Positions 8,540 to 18,060 of a stretch of DNA of 64,000 bases are shown here, piece after piece. The translations under genes and the position numbers were made by a program. The stretch comes from Verrucomicrobiales bacterium. GTDB lineage: Bacteria > Verrucomicrobiota > Verrucomicrobiia > Verrucomicrobiales > SLCJ01. The notes beneath the pieces were generated by a model, which was given only the letters and a program-made list of their open reading frames with translations, was not told the DNA's origin and did not search any database. The stretch spans positions 34,270 through 98,269 of the forward strand of contig JAGXGH010000052.1 of the NCBI GenBank assembly GCA_024636835.1, given 5' to 3'. Position 1 is the first letter of the stretch, and the number at the start of each line of letters is the position of its first letter.

Positions 8540-8950
8540 TTACGAGGTTTCGTCGAACTCCCAAAGCGATGGCGTCGCGAGTTCGATGCTGTTGTTGGCG
8601 GGGTCACGGAAGTAGATAGACGTAGCACCGTGTGGCCAGTCGATTTCTTGTTCGATGGCGATCTCCAATTCGCCAAGGCGGCGTCTCCAGTGGTCGAGTT
8701 CGTTCTGATCCACGGCAAAAGCAACATGACCTTCGCCGCGTGATCCGTGGCAAGGGATGGGGTGTTCGTCGTCGGCATGGTGGTGATCACTGGCCTCAGG
8801 GTTGAAAATGAGTAGCATGGTGCGCTCAAGGCGGAAAAAGATATGCCGCCCTACTTGTTTAACGATTGGTGAACGATCTAGGAGACGGCGATAAAACGTC
8901 TCGGCGGCATCGAGGTCGTCTGCGTAAAGGATTGCTTCGAGGATGTCCAT
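8540..8950 (-). CDS. VOC (glyoxalase/bleomycin-resistance fold) family protein
   Basis: A 136-residue single-domain VOC protein. It begins ILEAILYADDLDAAETFYRRLLD, which is the standard first beta-alpha unit, and ends YFRDPANNSIELATPSLW, where the Glu is the usual final metal ligand. An internal His-rich segment (SDHHHADDEHPIPCHG) precedes the second beta-alpha unit GHVAFAVDQNELDHWRRRL. The substrate cannot be deduced. It lies between fic and fumC on the same strand with gaps of 10-12 bp, so the three may be cotranscribed. Confidence 0.85.
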   Translation of the reverse strand: MDILEAILYADDLDAAETFYRRLLDRSPIVKQVGRHIFFRLERTMLLIFNPEASDHHHADDEHPIPCHGSRGEGHVAFAVDQNELDHWRRRLGELEIAIEQEIDWPHGATSIYFRDPANNSIELATPSLWEFDETS

Positions 8951-8960
8951 GGGAGTGAGA

Positions 8961-10046
8961 TTATTCGGTGAGGATTTGGATTAGATCCGGGTGACGGTAG
9001 ATCATATCTCGACCCGAGCGCTCGCCGGTAAGCACACCTATCTTTTCAAGTTCTTTGAGGTAATTCGATGCCGTTTGGCGCTTGGCGATTCCCGCATCGA
9101 CAACCGTGGCGATTCGGCAATAGGGCTGGCTGAAGATAAGTTCGACAAGCTCCTTGGAATATACGGTCGATGGTAGGTCGCGTTTGCAACGCTCGACGGT
9201 GGCGGCAAAGAGATCACGGATCGATAAAACGCGGCTGATTGTCCACTCGGTCGTCTTATGGAGCGCCGAAAGCATGTAGAGGATCCATTCCTCCCACGCG
9301 CCCTTAGTGGTGACATTCATGAGTAGCCGGTAGTAGTCGTTCTTTGTTTGGATAATATGGCGACTAAGATAGAGCACTGGAATATCCAATAATCCGGTCT
9401 GTAGGAGATAGAGAAGATTGATTATCCGGCCGGTGCGCCCATTTCCGTCGTCAAAAGGGTGGATGGCCTCGAATTGATAATGGAGCAGCGCGAGTCGAAC
9501 GAGAGGGTCGAGATCGTCTTGCGGATGGGAAAGATAGTCCTCGAAGTTTTTTAAGAGTTTTCGCATCACGTCCTGCCCGGCGGGAGGTGTGTAGTAGGCT
9601 TTCCGCGTTATTGGGTTGGCCAGGACGACTTGATTATTTGCGCGGAAATCCACGGGTTCTCCACGCAGCGTGGTGCAGAGTTCTGCGATCAACTCTAGAT
9701 CCATCGGCTTACGGCGAATGGCTCGCGACCCGAGGCGAAGTGCCTCGCGGTAACGAAGCACTTCTTTGGTGTGTGGGTCAGTGGCTTTTGATTCGTCGAG
9801 TGCCGCACGAAACAACGAGTCCTGTGTGGTGACGATATTCTCGATTGCCGAGCTCATTTTCGCTTCCTGAAGGGGAATCGCATTGATCAGCATGGCTTGG
9901 TTCGGGAGCGTCTGTCCGAGTCCCTTGAGCTCGGCAATGGCGCGGTTGGCAGCGATGCATTTCTTCAATACGGCACGCGTCTCTACCTCCCCGCCGGGCG
10001 GAAGTGTGGGGAGGTCGTTGAAGGGTGAGTTCAGATCAAAAGCCAT
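8961..10046 (-). CDS. Fic family protein with C-terminal winged helix
   Basis: A 361-residue Fic protein, expected to transfer AMP from ATP to a target protein. The catalytic motif HPFDDGNGRTGR lies at about residue 197. The N-terminal segment KMSSAIENIVTT (about residues 64-75) fits the inhibitory helix pattern S/T-x-x-x-E-G/N, so activity is probably held off in cis. The last 60 residues (RIATVVDAGIAKRQTASNYLKELEKIGVLTGE) form a winged helix, typical of Fic proteins with a DNA-binding tail. Three inverted repeats lie directly upstream, and autorepression is a reasonable inference. Whether it works as a toxin or a housekeeping regulator is not clear. Confidence 0.92.
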   Translation of the reverse strand: MAFDLNSPFNDLPTLPPGGEVETRAVLKKCIAANRAIAELKGLGQTLPNQAMLINAIPLQEAKMSSAIENIVTTQDSLFRAALDESKATDPHTKEVLRYREALRLGSRAIRRKPMDLELIAELCTTLRGEPVDFRANNQVVLANPITRKAYYTPPAGQDVMRKLLKNFEDYLSHPQDDLDPLVRLALLHYQFEAIHPFDDGNGRTGRIINLLYLLQTGLLDIPVLYLSRHIIQTKNDYYRLLMNVTTKGAWEEWILYMLSALHKTTEWTISRVLSIRDLFAATVERCKRDLPSTVYSKELVELIFSQPYCRIATVVDAGIAKRQTASNYLKELEKIGVLTGERSGRDMIYRHPDLIQILTE

Positions 10047-10158
10047 ATATGTCGAACTGGAAGTGATATTTCGACATATCCTGTCAGATCGGAGATATTT
10101 TGTCGATCAAATCGACGGATATACGAGTAATTGTCGATTTAGAGACGATTTTTCGACA
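10047..10158. promoter_or_regulatory. Operator-like inverted repeats upstream of fic
   Basis: Three dyads share the core TGTCGA/TCGACA. They are ATATGTCGAA (10047-10056) with TTCGACATAT (10070-10079), GTCGAT (10102-10107) with ATCGAC (10111-10116), and TGTCGA (10132-10137) with TCGACA (10153-10158). The first abuts the fic start codon and would cover its ribosome entry site. The winged helix at the Fic C-terminus is the obvious candidate to bind them. Confidence 0.6.
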
Positions 10159-10236
10159 TGTTTAATGGCGTGAGATACCTTTGATGAAGATGGTATTAAA
10201 TGGCGCGGGCGGAATTTAGGACGATGGTGCAAGCCA

Positions 10237-10689
10237 ATGCATCCAAGCCCTATCGCTGGTTTTCCGCGCACTACCCAAACTGATTCGACGAATCCATGCA
10301 TGACCTGCGGTGCCTGTTGTGCATTTTTTCGAGTCTCATTTTATTGGGCGGAGGCGGACGATGCGAAGCCTGGCGGTGTGCCGGTGGAGATGACCGAGCG
10401 TGTCGGAGTGAGTCGACTGGCAATGCGCGGGACCACTGCCAGCCAAGCGCGATGCGTGGCATTGACGGGAGCCGTGGGGCAATGCGTCTCTTGCACGATT
10501 CATCCATTGCGCTCGTCCACTTGCCGAGACTTTGAGGCATCATGGGAAAATGGCGAGGCCAACCCTGACTGTGACAAAGCGCGGGCTGCTTATGGCTTGC
10601 CTCCACTCGCTCCACCAAGACCAGATACCGATGATGACGCACCGAAGCCGCTGACACCGATTAAGCCTAAGCGAAAGCGCGCGGCATAG
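10237..10689 (+). CDS. YkgJ family cysteine cluster protein
   Basis: A 150-residue protein of the YkgJ type (proposed zinc- or iron-binding cysteine cluster). Near the N-terminus is CMTCGACC, later RCVALTGAVGQCVSCTIH and RSSTCRDF, giving the eight or so cysteines the family conserves. The C-terminus is Pro/Lys-rich and probably disordered. The function of the family is not settled. The gene stands alone, divergent from fic. Confidence 0.85.
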   Translation: MHPSPIAGFPRTTQTDSTNPCMTCGACCAFFRVSFYWAEADDAKPGGVPVEMTERVGVSRLAMRGTTASQARCVALTGAVGQCVSCTIHPLRSSTCRDFEASWENGEANPDCDKARAAYGLPPLAPPRPDTDDDAPKPLTPIKPKRKRAA

Positions 10690-11082
10690 AATCGATGCTC
10701 GGTTCATCGTTTCCGGTGTTTTTGCCGCAGGCTTTTGAGTGCGGTGGGTATCACCGCTTTCACGGCAAGGTGGACATGCCTTGGTGATTCCTGACCATGC
10801 TCTATCGTCGCGCAAAAGAAAACAAAAGCGGCAGTGCCAGCCGCACTCAAAAGCCTGCGGCTGCCCATCCACCGAAAAAAAACACACCCAGTGAGAATGA
10901 GGGCAGCTTGAGCTGTGCTGGTAGCTCGATCCGCATTGTCACCAATGCAGCTACAAAAGGATACGTATAGGTAGATCCCATACAATAGGTGAGCTTGAAC
11001 TTCTCTAAGTGAGGGAAGATAGGTATCGTCCGCGAATCGCTCCAAATTCTCACGAATTCGGCTACGCCTGATGGCTCACTTG
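10690..11082. other. Gene-free interval
   Basis: No supportable gene. The left part holds the palindromic element at 10724-10861; the rest, up to the end of rsgA, shows no clear structure. Confidence 0.6.
10724..10861. repeat. Palindromic element with 21-bp inverted ends
   Basis: The two ends, 10724-10744 and 10841-10861, are perfect reverse complements around the core GCTTTTGAGTGCGG. The inner 96 bp are unrelated. The core GCTTTTGAGTGC occurs again as a pair of inverted arms at 36894-36905 and 37009-37020, so this is a dispersed family. Size and ends resemble a miniature inverted-repeat element. Confidence 0.75.
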
Positions 11083-12180
11083 TCAGCGCTTTCGATTCAG
11101 GCCGGGATGATCGTCATCTTCGTCGCGGAGGCGTTTTTTGGACTTCGCGTGAATGGCGCGCTTGCTTCTGCGCTCGATGTTCATCTGGCGCTTCTTTCTG
11201 CCAGCGAGAAGGGTGGCGATCTCGTCGTCGAGTTTGAGGAAGCCTTCGAAGCGCTCGGGAGAAAGTTTGCCTGTCTCAAGAGCGGCGCGGACCGCGCAGC
11301 CGGAATCGGAGCCGTGCTTACAGTCGTGGAATTTACAGTCGCGAGCGATCTCTGAAATATCGGCGAAGCGATCGCGCAGTGTGCCTTCGTCGGTCCACAT
11401 GTGGACTTCGCGTATGCCTGGGTTGTCGATGAGGATTCCGCCATCAGGAAGCACGACGAGCTCGCGTGCGGTGGTAGTGTGGCGTCCTTTTCCAGTGCGC
11501 TCGTTGATGTCATCCACCCACTGGTATTCATCGCCGAGGATGTGGTTGACGATGGACGATTTACCGACGCCTGATGAACCGATCAGCGTGACGGTGACGC
11601 CTTTTTTGAAGTAGGCATCGAGCGACTCCAGGCCGTCCTCTTCCACAGCGCTGGTGATATGCACATCGGAGTCGGGGTTGAGTTCTTTAATCTCATCACG
11701 CACAGCCTCAGATTCTTCTTTGGTGTATAGATCCGATTTGTTAACGAGAATCACCGGCTTGGCCTTACTCAAACTGATGAGGGTGAAGTAGCGTTCCATC
11801 CGTCGTGGATTGAAGTCGCTTCCCGGATCAGTGACAACAACCACGACGTCCACATTGGCCGCCATCACCTGTTCTTCATTGGTCTTGCCCGGCGCCTTGC
11901 GAGAGAAGCAAGTCTGGCGTGGAAGTCGGGCTCGAATCACCACATCGTCGTCAGTAACATCGAGCGCCACCCAATCACCGACCGCGGGAAGTTCGGCGTC
12001 GGATTCGGCATCGTGGTAAACCTTGCCGGACATGATGACCTCGTGCTCATCGAAGTCACCGGTCAGAGCTCCATAGGTGATCTTGTTGTCGCGGATCAGC
12101 CGTGCAGGAATCCAGCCTTCCTTCTTAAAAGGGGCGAATGCCTTTTCGTGTTTCTTGTTCCAGCCGAGGTCGCGAAGCAT
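11083..12180 (-). CDS. rsgA: Ribosome small-subunit GTPase RsgA
   Basis: A circularly permuted GTPase that helps 30S maturation. The 365-residue protein has an OB-fold N-terminus, then the motif order typical of permuted GTPases: G4 VNKSD, then G1 GSSGVGKSS, then G3 DNPGIR. The C-terminal zinc cluster is present (CKFHDCKHGSDSGCAV). It ends in a basic Arg/Lys tail. No Shine-Dalgarno precedes the ATG; instead a pyrimidine-rich microrepeat (12184-12218) fills the leader. Gene length and order of domains are normal. Confidence 0.95.
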   Translation of the reverse strand: MLRDLGWNKKHEKAFAPFKKEGWIPARLIRDNKITYGALTGDFDEHEVIMSGKVYHDAESDAELPAVGDWVALDVTDDDVVIRARLPRQTCFSRKAPGKTNEEQVMAANVDVVVVVTDPGSDFNPRRMERYFTLISLSKAKPVILVNKSDLYTKEESEAVRDEIKELNPDSDVHITSAVEEDGLESLDAYFKKGVTVTLIGSSGVGKSSIVNHILGDEYQWVDDINERTGKGRHTTTARELVVLPDGGILIDNPGIREVHMWTDEGTLRDRFADISEIARDCKFHDCKHGSDSGCAVRAALETGKLSPERFEGFLKLDDEIATLLAGRKKRQMNIERRSKRAIHAKSKKRLRDEDDDHPGLNRKR

Positions 12181-12183
12181 TTT

Positions 12184-12218
12184 GGAGTAGCGGGTAGCAG
12201 GTAGGTAGTAGGAAGGGG
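12184..12218 (-). repeat. Pyrimidine-rich leader microrepeat before rsgA
   Basis: Read on the minus strand, the leader is made of CTACT / CTACC / CTGCTAC units (CCTACTACCTACCTGCTAC, then CCGCTACTCC) and ends a few bases before the start codon. Very similar leaders precede aspS (15048-15102) and hisS (16699-16735). Confidence 0.6.
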
Positions 12219-12226
12219 AGTGTCAC

Positions 12227-12439
12227 TCAGTCTTCCATGACGAAGCGCTCTGGGACGGGCGTTCTGCGGGGTGGGCGGGATTCGATGGGGCGGGCAAACC
12301 ACGCACAGGTGCGGTCGGCGATTTCGTCCATCCATTCGTTGTAAGTCGGCGGCGGAGTGGTATGGCGTTTCAAGGGGGCGGAGGGAGTTGGAAATTCCAT
12401 GGCCGTTTGATCGTCGTTCGTTGTAGGTTGGTCGCTCAT
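12227..12439 (-). CDS. Small protein paired with nucleotidyltransferase
   Basis: A 70-residue Pro/Thr-rich protein (MSDQPTTNDDQTAMEFPTP ... RTPVPERFVMED) with no domain I recognise. Its start overlaps the stop of the upstream nucleotidyltransferase by 4 bp, which signals translational coupling. The central WMDEIADRTCAWFARPIE is the only part likely to fold. Pairing with an AbiEii-like nucleotidyltransferase suggests a partner or antidote, but this is inference from arrangement. Confidence 0.6.
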   Translation of the reverse strand: MSDQPTTNDDQTAMEFPTPSAPLKRHTTPPPTYNEWMDEIADRTCAWFARPIESRPPRRTPVPERFVMED

Positions 12440-13005
12440 TGGTCTGCGAGGCGTTTGGAGAGGATTTGAGATGCGTCTGGTCCACCGTATGCGTTCAATA
12501 GAGCCGAGATGTCTGGGTCAGTCGGGTCAATGTTGTGCTGCTGCGCGATGATCTCGATGTCTTGCCAATCAGTTGCAGTATCTCGACGGGATGGAGATCT
12601 CGTGGCGTGAAGTTTTAAGCAGATGAGATGAAGTGCGGATGGAGTTTTGAGCGATGTTCCGGCAAGGGGAATTTCCACAGCATCGGCATTTAGTTTTTTC
12701 CAAGTGCCTTCGTTCACAATCATGAAATCTAGTGGAGGAAGAGCGATGTTTGGTGGGGCGAACTGAAGAAAAGCTTCTGTAGAATGAATCGGAATGTATC
12801 CTTTATGAACGAGATGTGATTTCCACCGATCAAGGGCGGATTCTGGAATGAGTAGGTCGATATCTCTGGTGAATCTAGGGACGCCGTGGTGAATCGCCGC
12901 GTTGCCTCCAATCACTAGGCACGGTAGCTCATTCCTAGTAGCTTCTTGTGCGAGCGAAGAAAGTGCATCACGCAGGGGGTTTCTGGGGGTTTCCATTGTT
13001 GCCAA
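12436..13005 (-). CDS. Nucleotidyltransferase (AbiEii/DUF6036-like)
   Basis: A 189-residue protein with the nucleotidyltransferase core CLVIGGNAAIHHGVPRFTRDIDLLI at about residues 28-53: the GG motif, then the paired Asp residues of RDIDLLI that bind metal. The later FMIVNEGTW and ALHLICLKLHA segments fit the same family. Relatives include AbiEii-type toxins that act on tRNA, but many family members have no known role. It is translationally coupled to a 70-residue protein downstream. Upstream lies a stem-loop repeat (13032-13060). Confidence 0.78.
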   Translation of the reverse strand: MATMETPRNPLRDALSSLAQEATRNELPCLVIGGNAAIHHGVPRFTRDIDLLIPESALDRWKSHLVHKGYIPIHSTEAFLQFAPPNIALPPLDFMIVNEGTWKKLNADAVEIPLAGTSLKTPSALHLICLKLHATRSPSRRDTATDWQDIEIIAQQHNIDPTDPDISALLNAYGGPDASQILSKRLADQ

Positions 13006-13031
13006 GTTACACTGTGAAACTGGAGCTTGTC

Positions 13032-13060
13032 ATACCAAATCTTGGTATTGATCTGACGCG
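13032..13060. repeat. Stem-loop repeat ATACCAA-ATC-TTGGTAT
   Basis: A short palindrome followed by TGATCTGACGCG. The same unit occurs at 49514-49542 (reverse orientation, ahead of dapL) and at 58831-58858 (between nuoB and nuoC). Confidence 0.7.
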
Positions 13061-13164
13061 AGCGATAGTGAAACCGGCTAATATAGTGCTGATTGTGTGC
13101 GGCGAATAGTCATGTCTTTATTCGGAAGCGCTATCAGTAGAGGAATTCGTGGATAAGCGAGAAT

Positions 13165-13202
13165 AAAGAAAATGCCGGACGCGGGTGAACCGGTCCGGCA
13201 TT
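13165..13202 (-). terminator. Terminator after aspS
   Basis: AATGCCGGAC (13171-13180) pairs with GTCCGGCATT (13193-13202). On the minus strand the hairpin is followed by TTTTCTTTATTC, 25 bp after the aspS stop codon. Confidence 0.75.
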
Positions 13203-13227
13203 GATGGAATTTCTGGTAAGTCTGAGA

Positions 13228-15045
<1,818 letters not shown>

Positions 15046-15047
15046 TT

Positions 15048-15102
15048 TTTTGAGTAGCAAGTAGCGGGTAGGAAGTAGCTAGTAGTTAGCAGGGCGTAAG
15101 TT
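15048..15102 (-). repeat. Pyrimidine-rich leader microrepeat before aspS
   Basis: On the minus strand the leader reads as successive GCTAACTAC / TAGCTACTTC / CTACCCGCTAC / TTGCTACTC units followed by AAAAAA and the start codon. It is the same repeat type as before rsgA and hisS. Confidence 0.6.
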
Positions 15103-15196
15103 GAACGGATATTCGCTCTTTTCCAGTGCTTATTCACGGTAATTTCAAGAAGGGGAAGTTGTACTGCCACGTATCAAGATTGTGATTCGACTCTCC

Positions 15197-15276
15197 TTTG
15201 GATCGGTTGAAGCCCTGTGATTTAGAATTAGCATGCTGGGCATGGGGGAGATGCCGCTCGGCACGTGCGGCCTACA
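15197..15276. repeat. Truncated copy of the ~110-bp TIR element
   Basis: Matches the right three quarters of the elements at 17897, 39915 and 45512, including GCATGCTGGGCATGGGGGAG and the right terminus CACGTGCGGCCTACA. The left terminal repeat is missing. Confidence 0.7.
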
Positions 15277-15308
15277 TAGGGGAATGCCGCCCGGTGCGAG
15301 GTAATTTT

Positions 15309-15385
15309 CAGTGTTTTCGGTCACCCTTCTCGCCACGTTTTTTTCAAACGTAGCTACTTTCGGGAGAAAGTGGCAGGGCGATGAG
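15309..15385. repeat. Double-hairpin repeat
   Basis: About 70 bp with two hairpins, ACGTTT..AAACGT and CTTTC..GAAAG. It is a close reverse-complement match to 50975-51045 downstream of dapL. Confidence 0.65.
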
Positions 15386-15409
15386 TCGCATGGAGAAAAC
15401 TTTCGTGTT

Positions 15410-16696
15410 CTAAGCGATGAGGTTTTTGGTGTCGGATGCCTCCATGAGCGAGCGCACGGATTCGACGAGATAGTCAAATGTCGTGTTGGTCTCTTCGCGG
15501 GTCTTGAGGTTTTTGACACTGATTTCGGGGAACTCGCTGCCGATGATCACAGCGAGTTTGGCACCTAGCTTTTCTGCGCTCTTGAACTGCTTGTCGAACT
15601 TGGCGGAGGTGAGCGGGAAGTCGGTGGACATGTCTGCGTCTCTGAGTTTCTGCACCACGGAGAGTGCAGCCGCACGCTCACCTTCGTCGGCGACGACGAC
15701 AAAAACATCGGCGGGCGTTTTTGCTGTGAGGTATTCTTCGAGCCTTGCGAGCGGCTCAGCGGTTTCGCGGATGAGATCGAGAATCACCACGTTGCCCATC
15801 GCATAGCCGACGGCGGGTAGGTCGACCTTGCCGTTGGACATCAGCGCGAGCAATTGATCGTAGCGCCCACCACCGGCGATCGCGCGGTGTTTGCTCTTCA
15901 AGGAGAAGAGTTCGAAAACCGCGCCGGTGTAGTAGGCGAGTCCGCGGACGATAGAGAGATCGACTTGCACGAAATCAGCAAGTCCGCGCTCGGCGAGGCT
16001 GTCGGTGATCGGGTTGAAAAGTTCGGCGGCGGCTGATGGGTTAGCGATAAATGCGCGGACGTCTTCGATGGCGATGCCGAGTTCATCGAGTTTCCTTTCG
16101 GTGCTTTCGGGGTCTTTTTCGAGTTTGTCGAGCGCCGAGAGGAACTTCGGCAGGTCGTCGACCGGCAGTTCGCGATCGGCGAGGAAAATATCCCAGGCCT
16201 TGCGATCTGAGAGGCGGATTTTTACGTCTTCGCAGGTGAAGCCGAACTCGCGCATCACGTCGATGAGCATCGCGATCAGTTCGGCATCGGCAGCCGGTGA
16301 GGACTCGCCCACGATATCGTTATTGAATTGAATGAACTCGCGGCGTCTACCTCGTTGCGGACTTTCTGCGCGGAAGCAGGACCCGATCTCAAACCATTTT
16401 AGCGGCTTGGGATAGTTGCGTTGATTTTTGCTGGCAAGGCGAGCAAGAGATGGTGTGACTTCAGGACGAAGTGCCAAGTCGCGCTTTCCCCGGTCGGTGA
16501 AACTGAAGAGTTCGCTGACGATTTCATCGCCGGATTTCTTGCGGTAAAGCTCGGTGAACTCGATGACCGGGGTTTCGTATTCGACGAAGCCGTAGCGCAT
16601 GGCGATTTTGCGCCAGGTTTCGAAAAGGTAGTTACGGGCGTTGAGTTCCTCGGGGAGGAGGTCTTCAAAGCCTGGAGGTGTTTCAATATTAGCCAT
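15410..16696 (-). CDS. hisS: Histidyl-tRNA synthetase
   Basis: Class II synthetase for tRNA-His. The 428-residue protein has motif 1 (PPGFEDLLPEELNARNYLFETW), motif 2 with the histidine-specific loop (CFRAESPQRGRRREFIQFNNDIVG), and the histidine A motif (LSIVRGLAYYTGAVFELF), followed by GGGRYDQL and a C-terminal anticodon-binding domain. I chose the ATG at 16696 (MANIETPPGFEDL), where the family begins; the open frame upstream only reads the leader microrepeat. It converges with no gene and lies 350 bp upstream of aspS on the same strand. Confidence 0.96.
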   Translation of the reverse strand: MANIETPPGFEDLLPEELNARNYLFETWRKIAMRYGFVEYETPVIEFTELYRKKSGDEIVSELFSFTDRGKRDLALRPEVTPSLARLASKNQRNYPKPLKWFEIGSCFRAESPQRGRRREFIQFNNDIVGESSPAADAELIAMLIDVMREFGFTCEDVKIRLSDRKAWDIFLADRELPVDDLPKFLSALDKLEKDPESTERKLDELGIAIEDVRAFIANPSAAAELFNPITDSLAERGLADFVQVDLSIVRGLAYYTGAVFELFSLKSKHRAIAGGGRYDQLLALMSNGKVDLPAVGYAMGNVVILDLIRETAEPLARLEEYLTAKTPADVFVVVADEGERAAALSVVQKLRDADMSTDFPLTSAKFDKQFKSAEKLGAKLAVIIGSEFPEISVKNLKTREETNTTFDYLVESVRSLMEASDTKNLIA

Positions 16697-16698
16697 TG

Positions 16699-16735
16699 GG
16701 AAGTAGCGGGTAGGTAGGAGGAAGTAGCTAGGGCA
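16699..16735 (-). repeat. Pyrimidine-rich leader microrepeat before hisS
   Basis: On the minus strand the leader reads CTAGCTACTTCCTCCTACC, TACCCGCTACTTCCC and runs to within a few bases of the start codon. No Shine-Dalgarno is visible. Confidence 0.6.
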
Positions 16736-16830
16736 AAGAGTTTGGAATTGTGTTGTAGATTTAGAGCGGGAAAAAGCGTGGCGCAAGGTTTGGTGTTGCG
16801 GTATGGGGGGCGACACGGCAAGGGTGGGGG

Positions 16831-17901
16831 ATGTCTCTCACGCGCCTCCGTCTCTATCAGTTCCGTTGTTTCGACAACGCGACGATCGATGTGCCGGATG
16901 ATGCCCGAATGATCGCCTTTGTCGGTCCGAATGCGGCGGGGAAAACGTCCATATTGGAAGCTGTCTGTGTGTTGCTTCGGCTGCAATCTCCTCGGGCGTC
17001 AGCGCTGGGCGAGCTGATTCGTTTTGGCGAAGAGAAAGCGGCGGTCGAAGGTGCCTTTGGCGACGGGATCTTGCGGTGGGTTCAGTCGGCGAAATCGCGT
17101 CGGCTTAGTGTTGATGGCGAAAGATGTGGTAGGTCGGCGGACTACCTGGCGCACAGTGGATTGGTGGTGTGGCTGGGTAATGATGACATTATGTTGATTC
17201 GCGGCGGCGGCGATGGTCGACGGCGGTTTCTCGACTTTGTGGGCAGTCAGTTGTTTCCAGAATATCGTCCATCGCTTAGGGCGTATGATAGGGCGCTGCG
17301 TTCGCGGAATTATTTGCTCAAGAAGCCGGGCGTGAGCGAGAGCCAGCTCGCTGCCTATGCAGCCGTGATGATTGAGCATGGCGAGAAATTGATTGCCATG
17401 CGGCGGGTGTTGATTGAAGAACTTGCCCCCTTGGCGGATGCCGCGCAGCGTGCTGTGAGCGGACGTGACGAACCCTTGCAATTGGCGTATGCGCCCAGTG
17501 TTGCCGAGGGTGGTTTTTCTACGGCGTTAAAGGAAACCGTTGACGAAGAGCGACGAAAAAAGTCGACGGTGGTCGGTCCGCACCGAGATGATATGGAATT
17601 GGCTCTGTGCGGTATGCCGGTCGGACAATTTGGTTCCGAAGGACAGCAGCGTACCGCGGTTCTCGGTTTGAAGCTCGCTCAAGCTGAACTGCTGAAATCG
17701 CACTGTGGAAAGCCGCCGGTGATTCTGATCGACGATGTGTTTGGTGAGTTGGATACCGACCGCCGTCAGCGGTTCATGGATCAGTTACCCGAGGGGAGTC
17801 CCCGCTGGATCACGACGACGAATTTGGATTGGGCCGATGATGCGCTGTTGGAGAAAATGAAAGTTTTCGAGGTGAGTGATGGGAAGGTGTCTGGATTGTA
17901 G
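16831..17901 (+). CDS. recF: DNA replication/repair protein RecF
   Basis: An SMC-like ATPase that helps load RecA at single-strand gaps. The 356-residue protein has Walker A (GPNAAGKTSILEAV), the RecF-specific stretch GGDGRRRFLDFVGSQLFPEY, VGPHRDDMEL, the ABC signature region GSEGQQRTAVLGLKLAQAELL, and Walker B with the D-loop (ILIDDVFGELDTDRRQRF). The gene is divergent from hisS. Its stop codon lies inside the left end of a TIR element (17897-18006), so the element defines the current C-terminus. Confidence 0.94.
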   Translation: MSLTRLRLYQFRCFDNATIDVPDDARMIAFVGPNAAGKTSILEAVCVLLRLQSPRASALGELIRFGEEKAAVEGAFGDGILRWVQSAKSRRLSVDGERCGRSADYLAHSGLVVWLGNDDIMLIRGGGDGRRRFLDFVGSQLFPEYRPSLRAYDRALRSRNYLLKKPGVSESQLAAYAAVMIEHGEKLIAMRRVLIEELAPLADAAQRAVSGRDEPLQLAYAPSVAEGGFSTALKETVDEERRKKSTVVGPHRDDMELALCGMPVGQFGSEGQQRTAVLGLKLAQAELLKSHCGKPPVILIDDVFGELDTDRRQRFMDQLPEGSPRWITTTNLDWADDALLEKMKVFEVSDGKVSGL

Positions 17902-18006
17902 GCCGGACGTGCCGGCCGGCATTTTGGATCAGGTGAAGCCTGGTGGAATTAAAAAGTTTGCATGTCGTGCATGGGGGGAGATGCCGCCCGACACGTGCGG
18001 CCTACA
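17897..18006. repeat. ~110-bp terminal-inverted-repeat element, copy A
   Basis: Ends are TGTAGGCCGGACGTG and CACGTGCGGCCTACA, 14 of 15 complementary. The middle holds CCGGCCGGCATTTTGGATC and a GCATG..ATGCCGCCCG stretch. Copies B (39915-40022) and C (45512-45618) are 85-90% alike by eye, with a truncated copy at 15197 and a diverged one at 63417. No coding capacity. Confidence 0.8.
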
Positions 18007-18060
18007 GATGGGGAACTGTAGCAACTTGACGTCGGCAAGCATGCAGACGACAGATAAGGC

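Larger units (their letters stand above)
15046..15409. other. aspS leader and repeat-filled interval
   Basis: No gene. It holds the leader microrepeat (15048-15102), a left-truncated copy of the ~110-bp TIR element (15197-15276) and a double-hairpin repeat (15309-15385). Confidence 0.7.

Noticed and set aside
10704..11053. Two overlapping minus-strand frames of 68 and 113 codons
   Set aside because: They read through a palindromic element and have no similarity to known proteins.
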